14,541 nt of DNA from Bacteroidales bacterium (GTDB lineage Bacteria > Bacteroidota > Bacteroidia > Bacteroidales > F082). Shown here in pieces: positions 1-6,977 of this stretch. Numbering within the stretch: the stretch's first letter is position 1; every line of letters starts with the position of its first letter. The translations under genes and the position numbers were made by a program. Location: positions 1-14,541 of the forward strand of contig JAOZNY010000055.1 in the NCBI GenBank assembly GCA_029933565.1, read 5' to 3'. The notes beneath the pieces were generated by a model that did no database searches, had not been told where the DNA came from, and saw only the letters and a list, made by a program, of their open reading frames with translations.

Positions 1-63
1 AAAGTTGAAAGTTGAAAGTTGAAAGTTGAAAGTTGAAAGTTGAAAGTTGAAAGTTGACAGTTG
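1..63. repeat. 7-bp tandem repeat (AAAGTTG)n at left edge
   Basis: Eight exact copies of AAAGTTG run from base 1 to 56, followed by one copy with a substitution (ACAGTTG, 57-63). The array begins at the window edge, so its true length is unknown. The unit is not a multiple of three. Arrays like this are prone to slippage and copy-number change. A single 12-base match to the same motif on the opposite strand lies at 3519-3530 in another intergenic region, so the motif may be a recurrent intergenic sequence in this genome. Confidence 0.95.
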
Positions 64-293
64 AAAAAAGCCGCTAAAGTTAAAATATTCCTTTGTTGGC
101 CTAAAAACTGTTTGCCATAAATATTTGGGGTTTGTTTTCATTTTGCTGCTTTTTGTTTTTCGGGTACTAAGATAAGAAATAAAACCAATCACAATTGTTT
201 TGGATCCAGTTTTATTTTGAGTAGCAATTCTTTCCCTCAATTTAAAAACTCTTCTAAATAATGTTAAATCACTAAAGATATTAAAAATATATC
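64..293. other. AT-rich stretch without a convincing gene
   Basis: About 290 bases lie between the tandem repeat and the mrp start codon, and I see no recognisable gene or RNA in them. The minus strand has one frame free of stops from about 303 down to the window edge, running through the tandem repeat. It has no recognisable domain and encodes the repeat as LSTFNFQ units, so I do not call it a gene (see findings). The right end carries the likely mrp promoter. Confidence 0.5.
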
Positions 294-301
294 TATTTTT
301 G
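294..301 (+). promoter_or_regulatory. Probable Bacteroidota promoter (-7 box) of the mrp-nfu operon
   Basis: TATTTTTG matches the Bacteroidota -7 consensus TAnnTTTG exactly and lies 50 bases upstream of the mrp start codon, implying a leader of roughly 45 nt. No good -33 TTG element is visible at the usual spacing, so the call rests on the -7 box and its position. The sequence is AT-rich, so a chance match is possible. Confidence 0.45.
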
Positions 302-351
302 CCTCATGTTAAAAAATTATTACAATTAAGTCTAAATAAAGATAAAAGAAT

Positions 352-1398
352 ATGACTATTACAAGAGAGCAGGTTACCACCGCTCTAAAGCAAGTAATAT
401 TTTTTGCCAAGGCCAACAACATTGTTGAGTTGGGAATGGTTCATGATATTGAGATTAAGGGAAAGGAAATAAAAATAAGTATTGTATTTCCAAAACTTGA
501 CGACCCTGCTGTGGGGATTATTTACAATTCGGTTGTAAAAACCCTTAAAACAGAATTGGGCGACGATGTTTCTGTGGATGTTAAGCCAATTGCTGAAAAA
601 GAAGTAGGGCAGGGGCCATTATCAGGCGTAAAGAATATAATTGCTGTTATTTCAGGAAAAGGTGGAGTTGGAAAATCTACTGTTGCTGCGAACCTTGCTG
701 TTTCGCTAGCAAAGGCTGGGAATTCAGTTGGAATACTCGATGCTGATATTATGGGGCCATCGGTTCCAATTATGTTTGGTGTAGAAGGAGAAACTCCTGG
801 TGTTTTGGAACGTGAGGGCAAACCAATTATGTTGCCATTGGAAAAGTATGGAATTAAAATCCTTTCGCTTGGGTTTTTTGTGAAGCCTGATCAGGCTTTA
901 ATGTGGCGTGGCTCAATGATAAATAATGCCTTCAACCAGTTGATGACCGACTCTGAATGGGGAAACCTCGACTTTTTAGTTATCGATATGCCTCCTGGGA
1001 CTGGTGATATTCAACTTACTTTGGCCCAGAGTTACAATATTAGAGGAACTGTACTTGTTACAACTCCTCAAAAAATTGCTACTGCCGATGTACGCCGTGC
1101 AGCAATGATGTACCGTCAGGATAAACTTGAGATTCCTTTGTTGGGAATAGTTGAAAATATGGCTTATTTTACACCATCAGATTGCCCCGAAAAGAAATAC
1201 TACCTCTTCGGTCAAGGTGCTGGCGACGAACTGGCAAAAGAATTAGATATTCCGGTTTTAGGAAGAATACCAATAGTAGAGAAAATAAGGGAAGGTGGAG
1301 ATACTGGCAAACCAATTGCAATGGATGAGAGTAATCCAATTAGTAAAGCTTTTGCTGAACTGGCAGTAAAAATTAAAGAAAGAGTTGAGGCTCTTTAA
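352..1398 (+). CDS. mrp: Mrp/NBP35-family iron-sulfur cluster carrier ATPase (DUF59 + ParA-like NTPase)
   Basis: A cytoplasmic P-loop NTPase of the Mrp/ApbC/NBP35 family, which carries and delivers Fe-S clusters to apo-proteins. The N-terminus (about residues 5-80) is a MIP18/DUF59 domain. It is followed by a deviant Walker A, GKGGVGKS (102-109), the DAD motif of switch I (130-132) and the Walker-B-like segment ending DMPPGTGD (212-219). Length, 348 residues, is normal for the fused Bacteroidota type. The protein has only one cysteine (C278), within FTPSDCPEKK, where many family members carry a CxxC that bridges a 4Fe-4S cluster between two subunits. Cluster binding by the usual mode is therefore doubtful, although the NTPase motifs are intact. 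The nfu gene starts 27 bases downstream in the same direction, which supports a role in Fe-S assembly. The ATG start follows an A-rich leader with no Shine-Dalgarno sequence. Confidence 0.95.
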   Translation: MTITREQVTTALKQVIFFAKANNIVELGMVHDIEIKGKEIKISIVFPKLDDPAVGIIYNSVVKTLKTELGDDVSVDVKPIAEKEVGQGPLSGVKNIIAVISGKGGVGKSTVAANLAVSLAKAGNSVGILDADIMGPSVPIMFGVEGETPGVLEREGKPIMLPLEKYGIKILSLGFFVKPDQALMWRGSMINNAFNQLMTDSEWGNLDFLVIDMPPGTGDIQLTLAQSYNIRGTVLVTTPQKIATADVRRAAMMYRQDKLEIPLLGIVENMAYFTPSDCPEKKYYLFGQGAGDELAKELDIPVLGRIPIVEKIREGGDTGKPIAMDESNPISKAFAELAVKIKERVEAL

Positions 1399-1425
1399 AA
1401 AAACATATAACTAAAATCATTTAAA

Positions 1426-1674
1426 ATGACTGAATCCAAAGAAGAGCTAAACCAAAAAATAGAAAATGTTTTGGAACAAGTTAGGCCTTATCTTCAGGCA
1501 GATGGTGGCGACATAAACTTTGTTAATGTTACTGACGATTATACTGTAAATGTGGAACTAACAGGTGCTTGTGGCACATGCGCCTTTAGCACAATGACAT
1601 TGAAAAATGGGGTGGAAGCAACATTAAAGAAAGTACTTCCTCAGGTTAAAGAAGTTGTAGCAATTAATCTTTAA
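1426..1674 (+). CDS. Small NifU-like (Nfu) iron-sulfur scaffold protein
   Basis: This 82-residue protein is a stand-alone NifU C-terminal domain. It shows the family segment VRPYLQADGGDI (19-30) and the cluster-binding CxxC at C49-G-T-C52. A homodimer with the CxxC pairs at the interface would hold a 4Fe-4S cluster in the cytoplasm and pass it to carriers or targets. It follows mrp by 27 bases and no promoter is visible between them, so they are probably co-transcribed. Mrp here lacks its own CxxC, so this gene supplies the only obvious cluster-ligating motif of the pair. A strong hairpin follows 22 bases after the stop codon. Its length is at the lower end of the family, but the domain is complete. 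Confidence 0.93.
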   Translation: MTESKEELNQKIENVLEQVRPYLQADGGDINFVNVTDDYTVNVELTGACGTCAFSTMTLKNGVEATLKKVLPQVKEVVAINL

Positions 1675-1696
1675 CTTCTAGATTTAGAAATAAGGA

Positions 1697-1740
1697 AATA
1701 GGGGGCATAAGGGATTTAAGGAAATCCTATACCCCCTATT
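1697..1740. terminator. Strong hairpin between convergent nfu and terC-like genes
   Basis: Arms AATAGGGGGCATAAGGGATT (1697-1716) and AATCCTATACCCCCTATT (1723-1740) pair along almost their full length, apart from a C-A mismatch and small bulges, around a short loop. The hairpin lies just after the nfu stop codon and between converging genes, so it may terminate transcription from either side. It lacks a clean downstream U-tract on the plus strand, so it could instead be an RNA-stabilising or dispersed palindromic element. Confidence 0.65.
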
Positions 1741-1743
1741 ATT

Positions 1744-1786
1744 CTCTGGGTTTTAACCCGGAGTAACTCATGGGTAATTCATGGGT
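1744..1786. repeat. Second hairpin plus 11-bp tandem duplication
   Basis: CTCTGGGTT and AACCCGGAG (1744-1763) form a 9-bp stem with one T-G wobble. Immediately after come AACTCATGGGT (1765-1775) and AATTCATGGGT (1776-1786), an 11-bp tandem repeat with one mismatch. With the upstream hairpin this makes a compact repeat cluster in the nfu/terC-like intergenic region, and no gene fits in it. It may be a copy of a dispersed intergenic element. Confidence 0.6.
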
Positions 1787-1817
1787 TTCTTTTATTTCAG
1801 GACGAGACAATATTCCC

Positions 1818-2879
1818 TTATTTCCCTATTCCACCTTTAACCTTATTCTCATTCTCAGGTATAAATACCGATAATAGAATACTTGAAGAAAGTATTGTAA
1901 GTACTGCTACTAACGACTGTGCAGTACTAATCTCAATAAAATGGTGAATTATCATTTTTAGCCCAATGAAGATCAATAAAACTGAAAGCCCAATTTTTAG
2001 GAAACGGAATTTATCGATAATGCTTGAGATGAGGAAAAACAACGACCTTAATCCAATTATTGCAAAGATGTTGGAGAAATAAACAATGAATGGGTCTTTG
2101 GTTATTGAAAATATTGCCGGAACAGAATCTACAGCAAATATTACATCGGTAAACTCAATTACTAAGAGTACTACAAACAAGGCCGTCACAAATAATTTCC
2201 CATTCTTACGGGTAAAAAAATTGCCACTGTTATCTGATGTATCAACTGGTAAAAATCTATTTGCAAGCCTTACAATATAATGGTTTGCTGTATTAATTTT
2301 TTCTTTTTTATTTCTCTCTAGAAATATTTTGAGCCCAGTAAAAATTAAAAGTGCTCCAAAAAAGTACATTATCCAATCGAACTTTTGAATTAGTGCTGCA
2401 CTGAGGAAGATAAAAAGGAATCTCATAACAATTGCTCCAACTATTCCCCAAAATAGCACCTTATGATAATACTTTTGTTCAATACCAAATGAAAGGAAGA
2501 TCATTAAAATCACAAAAATATTATCGACTGAAAGGGAGTATTCAATAATGTAGCCAGTTAGATATTCCAATGCCAGATTTTGCCGGTAAATTTGCAATGA
2601 TCTATCGAAATCATTCTCAATAATAGTAATTGGGTGGCTATACTTTTGGACAATTTCTTTTAATTCATCAATATTCTGAATATCGTGAATATATTGCCCA
2701 AAGAAATAAATAAGTGTACCAAATAAGAGTGCAGATGTAACCCAAATAATCGTAAACCCAAGTGCTTCGCGGAAACAAACAACATGATTTTTTTTATTGA
2801 ATACACTAAGGTCAATAATTAATATTGTAACTATCAGTATAATAAATCCAATAAAAATGAAAACCTCTCTATTGAGCAT
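1818..2879 (-). CDS. TerC/Alx family integral membrane protein
   Basis: An inner-membrane protein of 353 residues with about eight to nine hydrophobic segments, of the TerC/Alx family linked to tellurite resistance and manganese or other metal-ion homeostasis. The two family signatures are present: EYSLSVDN (113-120) and EFTDVIFAVDSVP (242-254), which supply the conserved acidic residues inside the membrane. The hydrophilic 186-228 stretch between the halves is typical of the family. The C-terminal tail is short and charged. It is transcribed alone, convergent with nfu and divergent from the flavodoxin gene, with an 82-bp gap. The ATG start gives an immediate N-terminal membrane segment. There is no ter gene neighbourhood, so a role in tellurite resistance should not be assumed; Alx-like metal export is the better guess. 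Confidence 0.92.
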   Translation of the reverse strand: MLNREVFIFIGFIILIVTILIIDLSVFNKKNHVVCFREALGFTIIWVTSALLFGTLIYFFGQYIHDIQNIDELKEIVQKYSHPITIIENDFDRSLQIYRQNLALEYLTGYIIEYSLSVDNIFVILMIFLSFGIEQKYYHKVLFWGIVGAIVMRFLFIFLSAALIQKFDWIMYFFGALLIFTGLKIFLERNKKEKINTANHYIVRLANRFLPVDTSDNSGNFFTRKNGKLFVTALFVVLLVIEFTDVIFAVDSVPAIFSITKDPFIVYFSNIFAIIGLRSLFFLISSIIDKFRFLKIGLSVLLIFIGLKMIIHHFIEISTAQSLVAVLTILSSSILLSVFIPENENKVKGGIGK

Positions 2880-2909
2880 AAATTGATATTTTCTTTAAAA
2901 ATCGGGTTT

Positions 2910-2943
2910 CAAATGTAAACAATAAAATGTATTTTTACATTTC
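2910..2943. promoter_or_regulatory. Divergent promoter region with 9-bp inverted repeat
   Basis: AAATGTAAA (2911-2919) and TTTACATTT (2934-2942) are perfect inverted repeats 14 bases apart. The left arm read on the minus strand contains TACATTTG (2917-2910), an exact TAnnTTTG box for the terC-like gene. The right arm on the plus strand contains TACATTTC (2936-2943), one base off consensus, for the flavodoxin gene. The two genes may therefore share a symmetrical divergent promoter. No clear -33 elements are seen. Confidence 0.45.
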
Positions 2944-2961
2944 TTAAAAACTAAAATTAAA

Positions 2962-3480
2962 ATGAAAAAGATAGTACTGATTTATTGGACAAAAGGCGGA
3001 AATGTAGAGAAGTCAGCCAACAAGATTTACTCACAATTTGATAATAGTGATATTGATATTTTTGATGTTGACTCATTTGATGTTGATACTCTGGATAATT
3101 ATGAAATGATAATTATGGGTAATTCAACAATTGGTGCTGGAAAATGGGAAGATGCCGACAGTAACAATAAATGGAATAGGTTTTTCAGGAAAATTGAAGA
3201 ACACGACCTTAGTAACCGTAAGATAGCACTTTTTGGCCTTGGTAATCAAGTGCTTTACCCTGCACATTTTGTAGATGGCTTAGGTATTTTAAACGATGAG
3301 GTTAAAAAAGTAAAAGGTAAACTTATTGGACAATGGTCAACTAAAGGTTATACATTTACTGAATCTGAGGGAAAGGAAGGAGATATGTTTTTTGGACTTG
3401 CTCTTGATGAAGACAATGAGGCACATCTTACCGATCAAAGGGTAAAAGACTGGACCAATATCTTAAAGAAAGAACTATAA
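2962..3480 (+). CDS. fldA: Long-chain flavodoxin
   Basis: A cytoplasmic FMN-binding electron carrier of 172 residues, the size of long-chain flavodoxins. The beta1 strand KKIVLIYW leads into the phosphate loop WTKGGNVEK (9-17). The segments FGLGNQVLYPAHFVDGLG (91-108) and STKGYTFTESEG (126-137) are typical of long-chain family members and contribute to FMN binding. The phosphate loop lacks the usual T-x-T-G-x-T pattern, reading T-K-G-G-N-V, and the first FMN-flanking loop reads NSTIGAGKWEDA (54-65) where a Trp-Gly-Asp-Gly pattern is common. It may be a divergent flavodoxin or one with changed FMN affinity. It is probably a monocistronic gene read from the divergent region it shares with the terC-like gene. 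Flavodoxins often replace ferredoxin when iron is short, but no Fur-type site was identified here. Confidence 0.9.
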   Translation: MKKIVLIYWTKGGNVEKSANKIYSQFDNSDIDIFDVDSFDVDTLDNYEMIIMGNSTIGAGKWEDADSNNKWNRFFRKIEEHDLSNRKIALFGLGNQVLYPAHFVDGLGILNDEVKKVKGKLIGQWSTKGYTFTESEGKEGDMFFGLALDEDNEAHLTDQRVKDWTNILKKEL

Positions 3481-3580
3481 GTTTTTTTGCTGCCTCTATT
3501 TCCTTATCTTAATTTCTTCTTTCAACTTTTCTTTGTGGATTAGTTTATATTTTAGGTAAATTATTTTGCTTAGGAATATA

Positions 3581-3588
3581 TACTTTTG
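3581..3588 (+). promoter_or_regulatory. Probable -7 box upstream of the LysM transglycosylase gene
   Basis: TACTTTTG fits TAnnTTTG and lies 39 bases before the start codon at 3627. No -33 TTG at the ideal distance was found; the nearest TTG (3566-3568) is only 12 bases upstream of the box. The rest of the 146-bp gap (3481-3626) is T-rich and contains no gene. Confidence 0.4.
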
Positions 3589-3626
3589 CCATGTTTCACG
3601 TTTATTATTGACAATACAACAAAATA

Positions 3627-5312
3627 ATGATTAAAGAGAATAGAAATATATTTATCCTACTAGTTTTATTGCTTTCCTTTTTATCTGGATTCTCTGGTAT
3701 TTCTTTTGAAGGCAAAGGACAATCGCTTCCTGACACTACACAAATAAAGCCGGTTTTTATTTTTGACACCCCTTTGTTAAAACATCTTGATAGTTTAGTA
3801 TTTATTTCATTAAACCAAAGGCAAAACAATGTGTATAAAAGGAGTGAGCCAAAGGATTTTAAGTACGAGCCAGATTACGTTCCTCATTTCCCAGACTCAG
3901 TTTATGAGCAGCGTCTGGAGGCATTAAATATAGAAACTCCAATTGAACTTACTTACAATAAAGAGGTACGAAAATTTATTGAACTTTATGCTTTTAAAAA
4001 GCGTAATCTGAGTGCAAAAATGCTGGGTAGGGCAAAACTATATTTTCCAATGTTCGAAGAACAATTGGACAGATTCGACATGCCACTGGAAATAAAGTAT
4101 CTGGCAATAGTTGAATCGGCATTAGTTCCTAATGCAGGCTCGCACAAAGGAGCCAAAGGCTTATGGCAGTTTATGTATGGCACTGGCAAAGTGTATGGTC
4201 TTAAGGTTTCATCATTAGTTGACGACAGATACGATCCTTTTAAATCGACGGTGGCTGCTTGCGAACATCTAACAGATCTTTACGATATTTATGGCGATTG
4301 GTCGCTTGCACTTGCTGCTTACAATTCGGGAGCAGGAAATGTAAACAGAGCCTTAAGAAAGTCTGGTGGTACGAAAAATTATTGGGCAGTTTGGCCATAT
4401 CTCCCAAGGGAAACACGAGGTTATGTTCCGGCATTTATTGCTGTTAACTATGTAATGAATTATGCGCCAGAACATAATATTCAGGAAGTTGCACCCGAAT
4501 ATTATTATTTTGATACTGATACAGTCACGGTAAATGATGTATTGGCATTCGATCAGTTGAATGAGCTGTTTGGCATTCCAATGAAAGAGTTGAAAGCATT
4601 GAATCCAACTTATAAAATGGGAATTATTCCATCATCGGCAGAGAAAAAATATCTCTTGCGTTTGCAGAATAAATACATTGCTGATTATTTGAACAACGAA
4701 CAGGCACTTTATGCTTTTAAAACAAAGAATGGAATTGAGCGTGATAAATTACTTGCTGAAGTAAAAAAGGTAAAAGACCGTAATATCTACATTGTTAGAA
4801 GTGGAGATAACCTTGGAAGTATTGCCAAAAGAAATCATGTTTATGTAAGTCAAATAAAAAGTTGGAATGGCTTGAGGAGCAGTCGGATTTATCCTGGTCA
4901 GAAACTGGTTTTATATGGAGCAGGGAGCAGTAAATATTATAAAACCTCCAAAACTCCTGTTAACCGCTCTTCAACAAAATCTTACCATAAAGTTAAAAGT
5001 GGCGAAAACCTTGGGTTAATTGCAAAGAAATATAAATGTACCACTACTGATTTAAAAGAGTGGAACAATTTAAAAAATTCACGGATCTACCCTAACCAAA
5101 ATCTTATTGTTTATAAGCCGGAAACAAAAAAAAGTGCAACGGTAAAAGACGGAAAATATCTTTATCATGTTGTGAGATCAGGAGATACCCTTTGGGATAT
5201 TGCCAAGGAATATGATGGAGTTACCGTTGATAAGATTAAAAGCCTGAACAATATTACCAATAGCAAAAGGCTACAACCCGGACAGAAACTTAAAATAGCG
5301 GCCCTGAGTTAG
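3627..5312 (+). CDS. Secreted MltD-like lytic transglycosylase with three LysM domains
   Basis: A 561-residue exported peptidoglycan lytic transglycosylase, expected to cleave the glycan strand between MurNAc and GlcNAc in the periplasm. Residues 1 to about 33 form a signal peptide (hydrophobic core ILLVLLLSFLSGF) without a lipobox cysteine. The SLT catalytic domain covers about 145-260, with the catalytic glutamate in AIVESALVP (E163), then GLWQFMYGTGK (178-188) and AAYNSGAGNVNRA (230-242). Three LysM repeats follow at about 387-430, 452-496 and 512-557, each beginning VRSGDN, VKSGEN or VRSGDT, and would bind peptidoglycan. Bacterial MltD proteins usually carry one or more C-terminal LysM repeats, so the architecture is standard. 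The DUF4837 lipoprotein gene follows after 85 bases on the same strand, so both may act in the envelope. The ATG at 3627 is the only start that gives a full signal peptide. Confidence 0.93.
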   Translation: MIKENRNIFILLVLLLSFLSGFSGISFEGKGQSLPDTTQIKPVFIFDTPLLKHLDSLVFISLNQRQNNVYKRSEPKDFKYEPDYVPHFPDSVYEQRLEALNIETPIELTYNKEVRKFIELYAFKKRNLSAKMLGRAKLYFPMFEEQLDRFDMPLEIKYLAIVESALVPNAGSHKGAKGLWQFMYGTGKVYGLKVSSLVDDRYDPFKSTVAACEHLTDLYDIYGDWSLALAAYNSGAGNVNRALRKSGGTKNYWAVWPYLPRETRGYVPAFIAVNYVMNYAPEHNIQEVAPEYYYFDTDTVTVNDVLAFDQLNELFGIPMKELKALNPTYKMGIIPSSAEKKYLLRLQNKYIADYLNNEQALYAFKTKNGIERDKLLAEVKKVKDRNIYIVRSGDNLGSIAKRNHVYVSQIKSWNGLRSSRIYPGQKLVLYGAGSSKYYKTSKTPVNRSSTKSYHKVKSGENLGLIAKKYKCTTTDLKEWNNLKNSRIYPNQNLIVYKPETKKSATVKDGKYLYHVVRSGDTLWDIAKEYDGVTVDKIKSLNNITNSKRLQPGQKLKIAALS

Positions 5313-5329
5313 AAGTCAAATTTCGTTAA

Positions 5330-5337
5330 TAGCTTTG
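5330..5337 (+). promoter_or_regulatory. Possible -7 box upstream of the DUF4837 gene
   Basis: TAGCTTTG fits TAnnTTTG and lies 60 bases before the DUF4837 start codon. TTAG at 5309-5312, about 18 bases upstream, is a weak match to the -33 TTTG. The gene may therefore have its own promoter in addition to read-through from the transglycosylase gene. Confidence 0.4.
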
Positions 5338-5397
5338 CTGAGTTAATGCAATAATATTTACAATTATTCGTTAAGCCTAAAATAAATTTTTTGTGTC

Positions 5398-6393
5398 ATG
5401 ACAAGAAAATTAGTAGTGGCTTTGGTAACGATATTTGCAGTTTTTGCATTATCATCGTGTACAGGAACTGGTAAATCGGATAAACCTCGCTCAATTGGAA
5501 ACACTTCTGAAATATTGGTTGTAGTTGAGAGCGAAAAGCAGTGGGATAACGGCATAGGAAAAGTAATCCGTGAAACATTTGCAAAAGAACAATATGGGTT
5601 ACCACAGCCAGAGCCTCTTTTCAGGTTGTCGCATGTGCAAAAAAAGAGTTTTTCGGAATTATTTCAAAAGCATCACAACCTATTTATAGTTGAAATAGAT
5701 CCTAAAATAAAGAAACCTAAAATAGAAACCAGTGTTGATTTTTGGTCGGCCCCACAGAGAGTTTATAAAATAACTGCTGCCTCCAGTAAGGAGTTTGTAG
5801 ATGTGGTTTCTAATAATCAGGATAGATTTATTGATGCATACGATAAAAGTGATAGGGATAGGATAATGAATGTTTTCAGGCCGGTGCAAAATACCGATGC
5901 TGTTAAGAAAGTTAAAAAGTCAACAGGAATAAAAATAGTAATTCCCAAAGACTTCTACCTTGCAAAAAACCTTGATGACTTTGTTTGGATAAGAAAAGAG
6001 GCGGTTGACCTGAGCCAGTCGATTATTATTATTTCTGCCGATTATCAGGATACGGCTCAGTTTTCAAAAGAAAGTATAATAGCAAGAATTGATCTAGGTC
6101 TTAAAAATAATGTGCCCGGCGCAGTGTATGAGTCTTATATGACTACCGATAAAGAATTTATGCCTCCTGAGCAAAAGATTCTGGAAGATTTTCCGGCAGC
6201 ATACGCTGTTGAGTTAGCAGGAATGTGGCGAGTTGAAAACGATTTTATGGGTGGCCCATTTAAAAGTTATACCTTTTACAATGAGAAAACATCAAAAATT
6301 GTTACGGTATTTGCCTATGTTTATAAGCCAAACCAGAAAAAGCGAGACCTACTCAAACAAGTTGAAGCACTTGTTTATTCAATTAAAATTTGA
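5398..6393 (+). CDS. DUF4837 family lipoprotein
   Basis: A 331-residue lipoprotein of unknown function. The N-terminus has a signal sequence with a lipobox ending LSSC (C21), so the mature protein is probably anchored in the outer or inner membrane facing the periplasm. The body begins with a conserved-looking segment after SIGNTSEILVVVE (32-44) and has alternating alpha/beta character with no membrane helices. I recognise the overall pattern as DUF4837, a family largely confined to Bacteroidota and often near envelope and Fe-S genes. No enzymatic motif is visible. It follows the MltD-like gene by 85 bases and ends 12 bases from the convergent lipocalin-like gene. The ATG at 5398 is well placed for the signal peptide. 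The function is truly unknown; a partner of peptidoglycan remodelling is only a guess from position. Confidence 0.88.
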   Translation: MTRKLVVALVTIFAVFALSSCTGTGKSDKPRSIGNTSEILVVVESEKQWDNGIGKVIRETFAKEQYGLPQPEPLFRLSHVQKKSFSELFQKHHNLFIVEIDPKIKKPKIETSVDFWSAPQRVYKITAASSKEFVDVVSNNQDRFIDAYDKSDRDRIMNVFRPVQNTDAVKKVKKSTGIKIVIPKDFYLAKNLDDFVWIRKEAVDLSQSIIIISADYQDTAQFSKESIIARIDLGLKNNVPGAVYESYMTTDKEFMPPEQKILEDFPAAYAVELAGMWRVENDFMGGPFKSYTFYNEKTSKIVTVFAYVYKPNQKKRDLLKQVEALVYSIKI

Positions 6394-6405
6394 AAAAATA
6401 GTAAA

Positions 6406-6801
6406 TTATTTTTCTTTAGCGTAAGTAATAACCATTTTACCAATGGGTGCTTCTGATTCTGCTATTATATTACCGTTAATGAGTGTGCCTAATTCGTTTT
6501 TAGTTGATGGAGTAGTTTCAAAATAGTAACTAATAATACCACTCTCCTCATCAAAACTCCATTTTGCTTCATGTGTATTGTCACTCGACATAATTATTAT
6601 TACACTGTCGTTAAGTATCTTGAAGAAAGCTTCTTTCTGCATTTCAACAACCTGGCTTACCATTGCCGGGGTCATGCTATTTTCATCAAAGTGTGTTTCC
6701 ACATCCGTCACTTTCCATGTTCCGCTTAATTTGCTCTCGGGACTATTGCATGAAAAAACAGTAATCAATAATGCCGCAAAAAATATAAGATTAATCTTCA
6801 T
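6406..6801 (-). CDS. Small lipocalin-like lipoprotein
   Basis: A 131-residue lipoprotein on the minus strand. I chose the start at 6801 rather than an in-frame ATG 48 bases upstream, because it gives a compact signal peptide (MKINLIFFAALLITVFSC) with the lipobox cysteine at C18. The longer version would place 16 charged and polar residues before it. After C18 comes KLSGTWKVTDVE, a typical first strand of lipocalin-like domains of Bacteroidota, then an all-beta pattern to the C-terminus. It probably folds as a small calycin barrel facing the periplasm; its ligand is unknown. A TACATTTG box lies 25 bases upstream of the chosen start. It is convergent with DUF4837 and divergent from the TetR gene. 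Confidence 0.75.
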   Translation of the reverse strand: MKINLIFFAALLITVFSCNSPESKLSGTWKVTDVETHFDENSMTPAMVSQVVEMQKEAFFKILNDSVIIIMSSDNTHEAKWSFDEESGIISYYFETTPSTKNELGTLINGNIIAESEAPIGKMVITYAKEK

Positions 6802-6825
6802 CTGTTTTAGTTTTGAATTCTTTGG

Positions 6826-6833
6826 CAAATGTA
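6826..6833 (-). promoter_or_regulatory. Probable -7 box of the lipocalin-like lipoprotein gene
   Basis: Read on the minus strand this is TACATTTG, an exact TAnnTTTG match, 25 bases upstream of the chosen start codon at 6801. It lies inside the longer alternative frame, so it also supports the shorter start. The same octamer occurs on the minus strand upstream of the terC-like gene. Confidence 0.5.
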
Positions 6834-6889
6834 AATTAAAAATGCTCAATCATCATCAATTAATAAGCAATTAATATTGTTATGAGATA

Positions 6890-6907
6890 TTTTTATGCGA
6901 ATAAAAA
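6890..6907. repeat. Short AT-rich inverted repeat upstream of tetR promoter
   Basis: TTTTTAT and ATAAAAA are perfect 7-bp arms around GCGA. It lies about 30 bases upstream of the tetR -33 element and between the divergent lipoprotein and tetR genes. It could be a protein-binding site or chance in AT-rich DNA. Confidence 0.35.
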
Positions 6908-6938
6908 CGCTTCATAAAATAAAGAAATGTAAAAAAAC

Positions 6939-6969
6939 TTGACAAACGCAATTCAATGATATATATTTG
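6939..6969 (+). promoter_or_regulatory. Promoter of the tetR-export operon (TTG / TATATTTG)
   Basis: TTG at 6939-6941 and TATATTTG at 6962-6969 are separated by 20 bases, close to the Bacteroidota -33/-7 arrangement (TTG then TAnnTTTG). It is the best promoter in the window. The predicted transcription start is near 6975, immediately before the 18-bp palindrome, and the leader would be only about 25 nt. Confidence 0.7.
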
Positions 6970-6977
6970 CCAACTGG

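Noticed and set aside
1..63. CRISPR array
   Set aside because: The units are 7 bp, contiguous and without spacers, and no cas gene is present.
522..821. 99-codon minus-strand frame inside mrp
   Set aside because: It is antisense to the conserved NTPase core of mrp, and its translation has no domain features. The other short frames opposite or inside strong genes were rejected for the same reason.
1818..2879. Tellurite resistance locus
   Set aside because: Only the TerC-family protein is present, with no other ter genes, so resistance cannot be inferred.
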